This document shows positions 31,616-40,654 of a stretch of DNA of 64,000 bases, piece by piece. The position numbers and the translations under genes are program-made. Numbering within the stretch: the first letter of the stretch is position 1; each line of letters begins with the position of its first letter. This stretch comes from an uncultured Porphyromonadaceae bacterium. Lineage in GTDB: Bacteria > Bacteroidota > Bacteroidia > Bacteroidales > Muribaculaceae. The DNA is taken from NCBI GenBank assembly GCA_937989585.1, contig CALKRW010000006.1, positions 1 to 64,000 of the forward strand. The letters run 5' to 3'. The notes under the pieces were generated by a model. It was not told the DNA's origin. It ran no database searches and saw only the letters and a program-made list of their open reading frames with translations.

Positions 31616-32335
31616 CTATAATCCCCGGATAACGTCAAGTGTCCTCAGGGGAGTCAGTGTCATGTCGTGGGCTGCGTAATAGTCGGTCAGCGCGTCGAGT
31701 ATCGCCGCGCGCGTCGTGTGGTTCAGTCCGATCAGGCGCAGGCGGCTCCATTCGCTGTCTATGATTATGCGTGCAAGCCGTGCCTCTCTTCCTGTCAGAT
31801 AGCGACCTTTGGTCGGTGCCTCGGGGACGAAGCACCCCGTCGCGAAGTCGAACACGCGTCCGTCTTCGTAGCCGCTGCTGTCTGCTCCGAAGCCGAGAAA
31901 GGAGGTAAGGCGCGCGAGAAGATACAGATGGAAGTTGGCGGCGTCGCGTGTCCCGGATCTGTCGAACTCCACGAGCGACTGCGTGATGAATCTCCAGATG
32001 TTCGGGTCGGCGCCACCCTGGAGTGCCTTGGCCAGGACCTCGGCGAGGAAGAACGCGATGGTGGCCTTCATGCCGTTGGTGTGGATGCTGCCGAAGGCGA
32101 CGAGCGGCCTTAGGTCGCGGGCATGGTGGACATCGCGTCCCGGCCGCATGTCGGCGACGCACTCGAACAGCGCGAGCGGCTGGGTCAAGGCCCGACGACG
32201 GCGGCTCTCGCCGCCGGATGACGAAGGCATCAGCAGCGAAACCATGCCGTGCTCACCGCTCCATGCGGTGAGTATCGAGTTGCGGTCGTTGTATTTCACT
32301 GTGCGCAGTGCTATGGCCTGTATTGTTGTCTGCAT
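31616..32335 (-). CDS. recO: DNA repair protein RecO
   Basis: 239 aa. N-terminal OB-fold begins MQTTIQAIALRTVKYNDRNSILTAW, followed by the helical domain with FFLAEVLAKALQ and FHLYLLARLTSFLGFG. RecO loads RecA on SSB-coated DNA with RecR. The start overlaps the end of ogt by 25 nt, so the two repair genes are probably co-transcribed. Confidence 0.92.
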   Translation of the reverse strand: MQTTIQAIALRTVKYNDRNSILTAWSGEHGMVSLLMPSSSGGESRRRRALTQPLALFECVADMRPGRDVHHARDLRPLVAFGSIHTNGMKATIAFFLAEVLAKALQGGADPNIWRFITQSLVEFDRSGTRDAANFHLYLLARLTSFLGFGADSSGYEDGRVFDFATGCFVPEAPTKGRYLTGREARLARIIIDSEWSRLRLIGLNHTTRAAILDALTDYYAAHDMTLTPLRTLDVIRGL

Positions 32336-32871
32336 GATTCTGAACCACGGTATTTTAATATTACTCCCTCCAGTTCGAGCAGGGCGCGCTTCGTGTCGAG
32401 GCCGCCGCCGTAGCCGGTCAGCGAGCCGCCGCTACCTATCACGCGGTGGCATGGCGCGAAAATCGAGAGGGAGTTCGCTCCGTTGGCGTTTGCCACGGCG
32501 CGTACCGCCGAAGGCATGCCGATCCGCCGTGCCATCTCGCCGTACGAGATGGTTTGGCCATAGGCGATCTTCAGCAGTTCCGCCCAAACCTTTTTCTGGA
32601 ATTCCGTGCCGGCAAACAGCAGCGGCACACTGAATTCCTTGCGCTTGCCGGCAAAATACTCATCCAGTTGACTCACCGCAAGTTCGGTCACATCCGTCGT
32701 GCCTTCCTCAAATTCTGCCTTAAGTGTCCTTCTCAGCCGTTCATCCACATGGCCGCGATGTTTCTCAGTCAGCCAGTCGCACATGCACAGCCGGTCGCCG
32801 AAAGCCCCCAGCAGTATTGTCCCGCAAGGAGCCTCGTAACGCTTTGTCCGGATAACACCTTCCCTATTCAT
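32311..32871 (-). CDS. ogt: Methylated-DNA-protein-cysteine methyltransferase
   Basis: 186 aa from ATG 32871. The active-site motif is APCHRVIG (acceptor Cys ~residue 144), with the helix-turn-helix KIAYGQTISYGEMARRIG and the arginine finger in SAVRAVANANG. Removes alkyl groups from O6-guanine in a suicidal reaction. A longer in-frame start at 32919 lies upstream of the -7 element and is rejected. The transcript would have little or no leader. Confidence 0.94.
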   Translation of the reverse strand: MNREGVIRTKRYEAPCGTILLGAFGDRLCMCDWLTEKHRGHVDERLRRTLKAEFEEGTTDVTELAVSQLDEYFAGKRKEFSVPLLFAGTEFQKKVWAELLKIAYGQTISYGEMARRIGMPSAVRAVANANGANSLSIFAPCHRVIGSGGSLTGYGGGLDTKRALLELEGVILKYRGSESCRQQYRP

Positions 32872-32876
32872 ACCTG

Positions 32877-32884
32877 CAAATATA
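32877..32884 (-). promoter_or_regulatory. -7 element of the ogt-recO promoter
   Basis: TATATTTG on the minus strand (32884 to 32877), ending 5 nt before the ATG. No TTTG at the expected -33 distance. Confidence 0.5.
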
Positions 32885-32942
32885 CTCACTTTTCCCAAAA
32901 TAGCCATCCCCCATCCCACCGTTACCCGCTTTTGGTGACCTT

Positions 32943-33397
32943 TCAGTCGGCGTAGACGGGTGGGATGCCGCTGTTGTCGGCGTGCATGTTGGCTTCCCAG
33001 AAGCGGATGGCGTCGCTCACCCAGCCTTCGGCGACGGTGCCTGTGCCGATTCCGAAGCCATGGCCTAATCCTTTATACACATGGAACTCGGTCGGAATAC
33101 CCATTGCCGAAAGTCGCTGAAGACGGTTCTGCATGGTCTGCCATGAGGCGATGCCGTCGTTCGAGCCGACACAGTTGTATGTCGGAGGATCGAACTCCGA
33201 TACGAACGAATAGCCTGTGTACTCTATCGCGCGCGCAAGATCATTATATGGATCGTCCGGACGGCAAATCAGCGCGAAAGCCGTATATCCTGCCCTGCAC
33301 AGTTCCAGCGAATGTGGAAAACTGTCGTGCATGGCGCCCACGTATGCCAATCCGCCGCCAGTGTTATGATCATTGCGATATAGGTTTTTATTGTCAT
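32943..33397 (-). pseudogene. Decayed secreted alpha/beta-hydrolase (esterase)
   Basis: The C-terminal half of a BD-FAE/acetyl-esterase-like hydrolase is legible (GGGLAYVGAMHDSFPHS ... GYTAFALIC ... YKGLGHGFGIGTG), including the catalytic His region. The nucleophile Gly-x-Ser-x-Gly segment and most of the N-terminal half are missing. A start with signal-peptide-like sequence (MTIKTYIAMIITLA from ATG 33397) joins it out of frame, so an internal deletion plus frameshift has destroyed the gene. Intact relatives are about 280-300 aa. Confidence 0.75.
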
Positions 33398-33503
33398 TGT
33401 TTTTCTTTTTGCGGTTTTGAAAATCACGATGCGAAATTACTAAGGCTGCCCCGATTAGGGTTTACGCAAATATCGGATAGTTTTTCAAAAAAATCGCAAA
33501 AAA

Positions 33504-33535
33504 TTTGGCTATGTGAAAAATAAGGCCTAACTTTG
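33504..33535 (+). promoter_or_regulatory. tRNA-Glu promoter
   Basis: TTTG (33504-33507), 20 nt, TAACTTTG (33528-33535). Exact consensus, 65 nt upstream of the tRNA. Confidence 0.8.
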
Positions 33536-33600
33536 CACTCGCTTGTGAGGACTGCATTTATCCTTTTGCATGTTAACGTGCAGTCGCATAGCATAGAGGC

Positions 33601-33672
33601 GGCCCATTCGTCTATCGGTTAGGACGCAAGATTTTCATTCTTGAAAGAGCAGTTCGATTCTGCTATGGGCTA
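33601..33672 (+). tRNA. tRNA-Glu (anticodon TTC)
   Basis: 72 nt cloverleaf. Acceptor GGCCCAT pairs with ATGGGCT (G1-U72 wobble), anticodon loop TTTTCAT gives TTC, T-loop TTCGATT. CCA not encoded. Own promoter and terminator. Confidence 0.95.
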
Positions 33673-33675
33673 CAC

Positions 33676-33707
33676 AAAAAAGCCGTTCGATTTCGAACGG
33701 CTTTTTT
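33676..33707 (+). terminator. Terminator of tRNA-Glu
   Basis: 15-nt arms (33676-33690 / 33693-33707) form a near-perfect A/T-flanked hairpin ending in a T-run. Works for either strand. Confidence 0.85.
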
Positions 33708-33751
33708 GTATCCTGACTTGCCGGGCGTCCCGGCGACACGGGACCGTCGGC

Positions 33752-35161
33752 TCACTGACCGACGGCCTCGAGGATGCGTGCCGGTATCTGTATGTTGTTG
33801 TTCACGGGGCTGAATGCCTCCGCTCCGGCACCGATGGCGAACACCGGAACGGGATTGCCCGTGTGGCTGCCTGTCGTGAAGCCGAAGCCTACGGCGTCGT
33901 TGACAAGACGGAACACGTCGACTGCGAACGATGAGAACGACTTGTACAGCGTCTTCTCGTCCTTGGAGTTGCGCTCCAGGAATGTGCGGTCGAATGCCTC
34001 GTGGAGATTCTTCTCGCTTTCATCGCTCACGGGAATCGCCGTGAACAGTCCGAGATTGTCCGAAAGATATTCCTTCATGTCCTCCCATGTGTAGTAGCGG
34101 CGCGAGCGCAGTATCGAGTGGCAGTAGTCCGAGAAAGCCTCCTTGCTTACGCGCTGGCGGTCGATAAGGTTGAGGTTGGCTGCATATTTCAGGGTGGTGT
34201 TGCCAAGGGCCATGCCGCCGGTGTCGTGGTCGGCGGTTACTACTATCAGGGTGTTGTCGGGGTGTTTACGGTAGAATTCGAGGGCTACTTTTATAGCCTG
34301 GTCGAAGTTGATTACTTCCTTGACTGCCGCTCCGCCGTCATTGCCGTGGAGGGCGTGGTCTATGCTGCTGCCCTCGACCATCATGAAGAAGTGCTCGGGA
34401 GTCTCGCGCTCGAGTTTAGTCAGGCAGGCGCGGGTCATCTCGGGCAGCGTCAGGGCCCCCCTGATTGAGTCAATGGTGTAGCCGATGTTGTTGTTGACAT
34501 CGCCGGGCGACAGCAGCATTACGCGACCGGGCAGCATTGCCGCCGAGTCGGGCGAGTGGGTTATGCTCACCTTGTTCTTGGCAAGCAGGGTGTGGATGTC
34601 GTTTGCCTTGCCGTCCTTGTCCTTGGTGCCGCGAAGGTTTGCGCCACCGATAAACTCGTAGCCGCAGTTGGCGGCATCGCGGTCAATCTCGTAGAACATC
34701 GAACGCGACGGGACGTGCGTGTAGAACGCACCGGGTGTCGCGTCGTCGGGCGAGGCCGACGTGACGATGCCCACGCCCCAGCCTCTTGACTGGAGCATTT
34801 TGGCAATCGAAAGTACGGCTGTCGAGTCGGGGGTGACGCCGAGCATTCCGTTGTTGGTCTTGTGCATTGTCGACAGCGCGGTACCGGCCGCCGCCGAGTC
34901 AGTGATGGGCGACGAGGCGCTGAATGTCATGGCCCAGGACGCTACCGGGAAAGTGGTCATGGCCAGGGTGTCGCGGTCGTTGCGCACCAGACGCATATAG
35001 TTGCGGGCCGCCATAACGGGACCCATGCCCATGCCGTCGCCGATGAAGTAGAACACGTAGTCGGCTTTCGGAGCCTCCTGTGCTGCGGCCTTGGGAGCGG
35101 CGAGGGACGGCATTGCCGTCATCGAGGCGGCGATAAGCGAGAGGATGAGTTTGTTTTTCAT
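33752..35161 (-). CDS. Alkaline phosphatase (PhoA family)
   Basis: 469 aa with a signal peptide (MKNKLILSLIAASMTAMPSLA). Metal and catalytic motifs: FIGDGMG (Asp ligand), ITDSAAAGTALST (nucleophile Ser after Asp), DDATPGAF, SSIDHALHGND, VTADHDTGG and TGSHTGNPVPVFA. Periplasmic phosphomonoesterase. It starts 15 nt after the GH3-like gene, so both are probably on one mRNA. Confidence 0.95.
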   Translation of the reverse strand: MKNKLILSLIAASMTAMPSLAAPKAAAQEAPKADYVFYFIGDGMGMGPVMAARNYMRLVRNDRDTLAMTTFPVASWAMTFSASSPITDSAAAGTALSTMHKTNNGMLGVTPDSTAVLSIAKMLQSRGWGVGIVTSASPDDATPGAFYTHVPSRSMFYEIDRDAANCGYEFIGGANLRGTKDKDGKANDIHTLLAKNKVSITHSPDSAAMLPGRVMLLSPGDVNNNIGYTIDSIRGALTLPEMTRACLTKLERETPEHFFMMVEGSSIDHALHGNDGGAAVKEVINFDQAIKVALEFYRKHPDNTLIVVTADHDTGGMALGNTTLKYAANLNLIDRQRVSKEAFSDYCHSILRSRRYYTWEDMKEYLSDNLGLFTAIPVSDESEKNLHEAFDRTFLERNSKDEKTLYKSFSSFAVDVFRLVNDAVGFGFTTGSHTGNPVPVFAIGAGAEAFSPVNNNIQIPARILEAVGQ

Positions 35162-35176
35162 GTCGTTATGTGTAGT

Positions 35177-37264
35177 TTATATTTTTATCGAGGAAAGTAT
35201 GGGGTCGATTATGTGGCGGTCGTTACTCAGGCGCGGCACCTTGCGCTGTCCGCCGAGTTTGCCGGTCGAGGCGAGCCAGGCGTCGAATGTACCGCGCGGC
35301 GCGTCGGTCACGCTCAGCCTGTCAAGGAAGATGCCGCCCGAGCGCTTGGCCTGATAGTCGGAATTCTCGGCCTGAAGCGCCTTGTCGAGCGCCTCGGCGA
35401 AGACCTCGGGCCGGGATGGCGGTGTCGACCATTCTATCAGCCACTGGTGACGTCCGCGGTGTCCGCCGTCGGCGAACACCGGTGCGACGGTATAGTTCTC
35501 GGCCATGCAGCCGCACTCGCGGCAGGCCTTTGCGAGGGCGCGGTCGGTGTTGTGCACCATCACCTCCTCGCCGAACGCGTTGATGTAGTGTTTCGTGCGG
35601 CCCGCTATGGCTATGCGCAGCGGGTCTTTCGAGACTATGCGCACGGTGTCGCCTATGCGGTAACGCCACAGGCCGTTGGCCGCGGTGATTATCAGCGCGT
35701 ATGTCCGGCCTTCCTCCACCTGCCATGCGGCGAGAGTAGGGGAGTCGGGTTCGTCGGCGCTGTCCAGCGGGGCGAACTCATAGAACACTCCGGCATCGAG
35801 CAGAAGCAGCATCGACCCCGGCTCGCGCAGGTCCTGGACGGCGAAGAAACCCTCCGAGGCATTGTAGGTCTCGCGGTAGTGCATCCGTGCCGGATCGCAG
35901 AGCATGGCGTACTGCTCGCGGTACGGTTCCATCGAGATGCCTCCGTGGAAGAACACCTCGAGGTTCGGCCACACGTCGTGAATGTTTGATGCGCCGGCGG
36001 CCTTGATTACTTCCTTTATCACGGTCATGAACCACGACGGCACGCCCGAGATGTTGGTGATGTTCTGTCTTATCGAGGCGTTAACGAGGGCCGGAACCTT
36101 CTGGGTCCAGTCCTCCATCAGGGCGATTTCCTTCGACGGGACGCGGACAAGGTTGACCATCGGGTTGATGGCCTCGATGAGGTTGGCGGACAGGTCGCCG
36201 ACACGAACGCCTTTGGGAACTTCGAGTTCGGTGGCGAAACTGCCGCCGAGAATGAAGCCCTTGCCGGCGAACATCCTCGACTCAGGATAGAGGCTTAGAT
36301 AATGTGCCACGGCGTCCGTCGCTCCGGGATAGTGGTTCAGCCGCAGCGAGTCCTCCGTCACGGGTATGAATTTCGAGTGTCCGTCCGAGGTCCCAGATGA
36401 CTGCGCGAAGCGTCTGCAGCGTCCCGGCCACAGCACGTCGCGCTCGCCTTCGACCATGCGCATCACCCACCGGCGCATGTCCGGATAGTCTCTCGTCGGC
36501 ATTGTCGCCGCGAAGGTCTCGAACGAATCGGTGGGCTTCAGTCCTGACTCCATTCCGAACGAGGTTTTCGCGCCGCGTGTGGTGAGGTATCCAAGAACCT
36601 TGCGCTGGGCGGCCTCGATGCCCGGGCCGGTCCACGTGCGCGCGGCCTTCACACGCCGCTTGAATATCTGTCGTGCTATGGGTGTCAGGTTCAGCATGGT
36701 ATCGTGTTTTGTGTGTGGTGTGGACAGGCGTATTATCTGCCGAGAGGCGGGCGACAGTATGTCCATGATTTCTGATGCGGTCAGTCCGCGGCGCTCGCAC
36801 AGGGTGTCCGCAAGGCTGCGTGCCACCGTGACAACTGTGCTGTGGGTGAAAATGCGTTCGAGGAAGCGGAAAGTCTTGTCGTAGACATGCTCGGCCTCGT
36901 CGTTCTCCAGATTGCAGCGGTCGCGGCCCTCGTTCGAGACGAAATCGCGCAGGACGGCCATTGCCGCATTGTCAAGCCTGCGGCCTCTGCCGACATACGA
37001 GCGGCACATGGCGTTGCCGAGCACCATCGCTGTCGAGAGTTCATATTGCTTCAGCAATTGGTTCCACACCGACTTGGCCGAAAGCGAGGGATTGCCCTCG
37101 AAACCGAAATCCGGGGTCAGGGTCAGGCCTTGTCCCACAGGGAGGTCGACGGAGACCGAAGCGAGGTATTGTTCTCCGTCACATGCGTACAGCGCGATGG
37201 CCATGCCGGCAAGACCGGTGGCCCTGTCCTTCTCGCCGCTATATTTCAGAGTATCTTTATCCAC
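35177..37264 (-). CDS. Fusion of a Bacteroidales DUF and a GH3-type acyl-adenylating enzyme
   Basis: 695 aa. Residues 1-180 form a compact domain (ATGLAGMAIALYACDGEQYLASVSVD ... in two parts) of unknown function. Residues 190-695 are a full-length GH3/ANL-like protein starting MLNLTPIARQIFKRR, with the ATP-binding SSGTSDGHSKFIP near 292 and YRIGDTVRIV near 567. Plant GH3 enzymes conjugate amino acids to acids; bacterial roles are unknown. The joint (STPHTKHDT) reads like an untranslated spacer, so the fusion may come from a lost stop codon. First gene before alkaline phosphatase. Confidence 0.8.
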   Translation of the reverse strand: MDKDTLKYSGEKDRATGLAGMAIALYACDGEQYLASVSVDLPVGQGLTLTPDFGFEGNPSLSAKSVWNQLLKQYELSTAMVLGNAMCRSYVGRGRRLDNAAMAVLRDFVSNEGRDRCNLENDEAEHVYDKTFRFLERIFTHSTVVTVARSLADTLCERRGLTASEIMDILSPASRQIIRLSTPHTKHDTMLNLTPIARQIFKRRVKAARTWTGPGIEAAQRKVLGYLTTRGAKTSFGMESGLKPTDSFETFAATMPTRDYPDMRRWVMRMVEGERDVLWPGRCRRFAQSSGTSDGHSKFIPVTEDSLRLNHYPGATDAVAHYLSLYPESRMFAGKGFILGGSFATELEVPKGVRVGDLSANLIEAINPMVNLVRVPSKEIALMEDWTQKVPALVNASIRQNITNISGVPSWFMTVIKEVIKAAGASNIHDVWPNLEVFFHGGISMEPYREQYAMLCDPARMHYRETYNASEGFFAVQDLREPGSMLLLLDAGVFYEFAPLDSADEPDSPTLAAWQVEEGRTYALIITAANGLWRYRIGDTVRIVSKDPLRIAIAGRTKHYINAFGEEVMVHNTDRALAKACRECGCMAENYTVAPVFADGGHRGRHQWLIEWSTPPSRPEVFAEALDKALQAENSDYQAKRSGGIFLDRLSVTDAPRGTFDAWLASTGKLGGQRKVPRLSNDRHIIDPILSSIKI

Positions 37265-37290
37265 GTTTGCGTTAATCTTTGTTTAGCATA

Positions 37291-37322
37291 CAAAATTAGA
37301 CAAAATCACCCACCTGTGCAAA
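37291..37322 (-). promoter_or_regulatory. Promoter of the DUF-GH3/alkaline phosphatase operon
   Basis: Minus-strand TTTG (37322 to 37319), 20 nt, TAATTTTG (37298 to 37291). Exact consensus, 26 nt upstream of the start. Confidence 0.8.
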
Positions 37323-37496
37323 AAAACACATCGCCCCGCCCCCTTGTCCGGTATCATTAAGCGCTATCGTGGAAAAATCACTGTTTCATTTACGTTTATC
37401 CGCTGTCTGTTTACACATGCTTGATGTCCCGGCACGGATGGCGTTACTTTGCATCACCTTTCAATGATGAAGGGCCAAAACTAAAAACCGTAAGAT

Positions 37497-37811
37497 ATGA
37501 AAAAGATTCTTTTTGCTGTAGCACTCATCACAGCGTTCGCAGGCACCACAGTTTTCGCACAGACTCCCGAAGAACCACAGGCACAGGCGGCAGCCACCGT
37601 CGAAGTCGCCTTCCAGGTAATGAATGCTGACGAACTTCCCCAGACCGTCAGGGACGCGCTCGCCGCAAAGTTCGAGGGCAAGACCGTCACTGCTGCCTAT
37701 GTCAGAGAGGCTGACGGTGTCAGGACCTTCAAGGTGACCCTCGCGGATGCCGAAGGCAATGCCTCGGACGTCCTCTTCAACGAGAAAGGCGAAGTCCTCC
37801 CTGCCGAGTAA
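37497..37811 (+). CDS. PepSY-like secreted protein
   Basis: 104 aa, signal peptide MKKILFAVALITAFAGTTVFA. The mature part matches the PepSY-like/BLIP-like pattern (LPQTVRDALAAKFEGKTVTAAYV ... VLFNEKGEVL). Periplasmic; related domains inhibit proteases or bind ligands. Convergent to a LytTR/LytS pair, and in other Bacteroidales such proteins often sit next to sensor kinases. Confidence 0.75.
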   Translation: MKKILFAVALITAFAGTTVFAQTPEEPQAQAAATVEVAFQVMNADELPQTVRDALAAKFEGKTVTAAYVREADGVRTFKVTLADAEGNASDVLFNEKGEVLPAE

Positions 37812-37869
37812 TCCTCCCCCGTCGAGTAATTTCATGACATAGTGCTTTCCTCTCTTCTCCCCCCCAAGG

Positions 37870-37910
37870 ACCGGACCTGAACGATAATCGTTTTGGCCCG
37901 GTTTCTTTTT
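37870..37910. terminator. Terminator between the PepSY gene and the LytTR gene
   Basis: ACCGGACC pairs with GGCCCGGT (one mismatch) around an inner AACGAT/ATCGTT stem; TTTCTTTTT follows. Can serve both convergent genes. Confidence 0.65.
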
Positions 37911-37927
37911 GCCGGGACACCGGGCCG

Positions 37928-38620
37928 CTAAGACATCAGGCTGGAGACAGCGGAGGCGTACTGTCTGCCTACGGGCAGCGTCGAGCCGTTGCTGAGCACG
38001 ACGCCCTGTTTGCTGAAACTCTTTATTTTCGACCTTGACACGATGAACGAACGGTGGATGCGCAGGAACTGCTCCTCCGGAAGCAGTGCCTGTACATTCT
38101 TCAGCAGTATGCGCGATATGATGCAGTCGCCCGACACCCTGAAAATCTTCGAATATCCTTCCACAGCCTCGACATAGAGTATGTCGTCTATCGGAATGCT
38201 GATGTTGTTGTAGTCCTGCTTGACGGTGATGCACTGCGATGTGGTCTGCAACTGTCCGCGTCCGATGCGGCGCAATGCCTTCGAGAAGGCGATCTGGAAG
38301 CGGCTGTACGAGAACGGCTTGTGAAGGTAGTCCACGGCGTCGAGGTCGAATCCCTCGAGGGCGTAGCGCAGGTACGCTGTCGTGAATATGAAACAGGTGT
38401 TCTCCGGCAGTCTGGACGCTATCTGCAGGCCGTTGATTCCGTCCATCTCGATGTCAAGAAATACTATGTCTGTCCCTCCCTGCAGGACGGCTTCAAGACC
38501 GGCCTCGGAGTCGGAGAATTTCTTCAGGTCGATGTTTCCCGTGCGCTGACAGAATTTCTCTATTACCTCCAGGGCCAGCGGCTCGTCGTCGATGGCCACG
38601 CACCTTATCCTATCATTCAT
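37928..38620 (-). CDS. LytTR-family response regulator
   Basis: 230 aa. Receiver domain with acidic pocket DDEPLA (residues ~11-16), phospho-acceptor Asp in IVFLDIEMDG (~56) and Lys in YLHKPFSY (~103), then a LytTR DNA-binding domain (YVEAVEGYSKIFR ... FLRIHRSFIVSRSKIKSF). Overlaps the kinase gene by 8 nt, so the two form one two-component system. Confidence 0.92.
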   Translation of the reverse strand: MNDRIRCVAIDDEPLALEVIEKFCQRTGNIDLKKFSDSEAGLEAVLQGGTDIVFLDIEMDGINGLQIASRLPENTCFIFTTAYLRYALEGFDLDAVDYLHKPFSYSRFQIAFSKALRRIGRGQLQTTSQCITVKQDYNNISIPIDDILYVEAVEGYSKIFRVSGDCIISRILLKNVQALLPEEQFLRIHRSFIVSRSKIKSFSKQGVVLSNGSTLPVGRQYASAVSSLMS

Positions 38621-39650
38621 GTTTGTTCAGGTTTATATTCAGTTTGACATTGAACGCTCCGTTCTCCTCCGTGATGTCGAGTGAATAGTCGTCGGGATAC
38701 AGCGCCGAGAGCCTGCTCCGGCAATTGTCCAGTCCGACGGGCATGTCCTTGCGGAACTCGTCGGAGTGTTTCACTATCATATTACGGGTCTCGAAAACCA
38801 GCACGCCATCGCTCAGGCGGAGTCTTATCACAATATCGCAGTCGCGGCTTGATGACGCGCCGTACTTGAAAGCGTTCTCCACGAAGGTCAGGAAAATCAT
38901 GGGCGGAATCCTCTCGGAGTCGTTGTCGACCGAGAACTCCCTTGTCACGCGTGTATGGTCGTTCAGGCGTATGAGTTGCAGGTCTATGTAGTTGTTGATG
39001 TAGTTGATCTCGTCGTCTATCGTCACCCAGTCGCTGTTGGCGGTCATATAGGTGTATTTCAGCAGTTCGGTGAATTTGATGAACGCGTCCTCGGCTTTCT
39101 GCGAGGTGCCGATTATCAGGCTGTACAGCGAGTTCAGGGTGTTGAACAGGAAATGCGGATTTATCTGGGCCTTGTAAAGGGCCAGTTCCGCCTTGTCGCG
39201 CTGGTTCTCGACGATGTTCTGCAGCAGGAGCCGGTGGTACAGTTCCTTTATGAAGGCCACGGTCAGCGAGTAGCAGATCACTACCGAGAACATGAACCAC
39301 ACGGATATTGTCATGTTGTAGTTGCGGACACGCGTCTGGTACTCGCTCATCGAGGGAATGACAAAATCTATCTCCGGCAGCGGGTACAGTGTCAGCAGAT
39401 AGGTAGCCAGAATCAGCAGAAACGCGATTATGCCTATGCGGTAATACGATTTTGTGAGTATCAGTTTCGGCAAATTCAATACCTTTGTGACGAAATAGCA
39501 TCCGTAAAGATATGCAATCGCAAGACAGGTGAACAGTGGCGACACCGTCCACCAGTAGTGCGCGGGCCCCAAAAGCGTCAGCAGGGGCATGATGACGACG
39601 CAGAAGAAGAGATCGAAAATTAGGTTCGTTTTGTGCTCTAATGATTTCAT
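38613..39650 (-). CDS. LytS-like sensor histidine kinase
   Basis: 345 aa. Four hydrophobic segments in the first 125 residues, then the His_kinase core with the phospho-acceptor in ALYKAQINPHFLFNTLNSLYSLI (split: QINPHFLFNTLNSL) and the ATPase region FVENAFKYG and GLDNCRSRL. No sensor domain beyond the membrane part. The promoter lies so close to the ATG that the mRNA may be leaderless. Confidence 0.92.
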   Translation of the reverse strand: MKSLEHKTNLIFDLFFCVVIMPLLTLLGPAHYWWTVSPLFTCLAIAYLYGCYFVTKVLNLPKLILTKSYYRIGIIAFLLILATYLLTLYPLPEIDFVIPSMSEYQTRVRNYNMTISVWFMFSVVICYSLTVAFIKELYHRLLLQNIVENQRDKAELALYKAQINPHFLFNTLNSLYSLIIGTSQKAEDAFIKFTELLKYTYMTANSDWVTIDDEINYINNYIDLQLIRLNDHTRVTREFSVDNDSERIPPMIFLTFVENAFKYGASSSRDCDIVIRLRLSDGVLVFETRNMIVKHSDEFRKDMPVGLDNCRSRLSALYPDDYSLDITEENGAFNVKLNINLNKHE

Positions 39651-39654
39651 GGTG

Positions 39655-39686
39655 CAAAATTACCCATTCTTTCCGCCTCCGGCAAA
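39655..39686 (-). promoter_or_regulatory. Promoter of the LytS/LytTR operon
   Basis: Minus-strand TTTG (39686 to 39683), 20 nt, TAATTTTG (39662 to 39655), an exact consensus. The -7 element ends 4 nt before the ATG at 39650, leaving no room for a normal leader. Confidence 0.75.
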
Positions 39687-39790
39687 TATTGAACCTCCTC
39701 TTCATTTACACTTTTCCGCCGTCTGTTTGCACTTCCTGTGCGCGCACCCGAATCCTTGCGAATTTTGCATCAGAATCAATCACAGGAAAA

Positions 39791-40654
39791 ATGAAAACAA
39801 TACACCTTATCACAACCGTGGCCATCGCCACCATGCTGTTCTCTTGCAACGGGAACAAAGAAAAGGACCAGCAGACTCTGGAGAACATCTCCAAACAGGA
39901 ACTCGCAACAGCCCTTAACGAGCGCGACCAGTTGCTCTCGCTCGTTAAGGAGGTTTCGGCCGGTCTTAACGAAATCAAGACTCTTGAGAACATAATGGCC
40001 GTTTCGGCCGGTCAGTTGGCCGAGAATCCCGGACAGCGGACACAGATTCTCGCCGACATCGCAAGCCTCAAAGAGAAAATCCGGCAGCGCAAGGCGCAGT
40101 TGAGCGATCTGGAGCGTAAACTCCACGAATCGACCATCAACAACAAGGAACTTCAGGAGACAATCGACGCCCTCAAGGCACAGATCGACTCGCAGATGGA
40201 AGAGATCGAGTCGCTAAGACAGCAACTGACAGCCGCCAACGAACACATCGGCGCCCTGAACAGCGAGGTCGATTCGCTCAACACCACAGTCAGCACCGTC
40301 ACCGGCGAGCGCAATGCCGCCCAGGAGGCATCTGTGAAACTCGAGAACGAACTCAACACCTGCTTCTATGTGATAGCCCCGAAGTCGGAACTCAAGAAAC
40401 ACAACATCATCGAGTCCGGATTCCTCCGCAAGACCAAACTGATGAAAGGCGACTTCGACAAAGGCTTCTTCGTCATCAGCGACAAGAGGATACTCACCAC
40501 CCTGCCCCTGAACACTAAAAAGGCAAAAATCCTCACCAACCATCCCCAGGCCTCCTATGAACTCGTCGACGAGGCCGGTCAGAAAGTAATCCGCATCAAG
40601 AACCCCGACCAGTTCTGGAGCCTCACCAACTACCTCGTCATCCAAAAAGACTGA
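39791..40654 (+). CDS. Coiled-coil lipoprotein
   Basis: 287 aa from ATG 39791. Lipobox LFSC at residues 17-20 marks a lipoprotein. Residues 60-190 are a long heptad-repeat coiled coil (E, L, K, Q rich), followed by a ~90-residue C-terminal globular part ending LVIQKD. It resembles the Bacteroidales proteins annotated as Cbp1-type collagen-binding adhesins, a name I would use only as a lead. Outer-membrane anchored by inference. Confidence 0.7.
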   Translation: MKTIHLITTVAIATMLFSCNGNKEKDQQTLENISKQELATALNERDQLLSLVKEVSAGLNEIKTLENIMAVSAGQLAENPGQRTQILADIASLKEKIRQRKAQLSDLERKLHESTINNKELQETIDALKAQIDSQMEEIESLRQQLTAANEHIGALNSEVDSLNTTVSTVTGERNAAQEASVKLENELNTCFYVIAPKSELKKHNIIESGFLRKTKLMKGDFDKGFFVISDKRILTTLPLNTKKAKILTNHPQASYELVDEAGQKVIRIKNPDQFWSLTNYLVIQKD

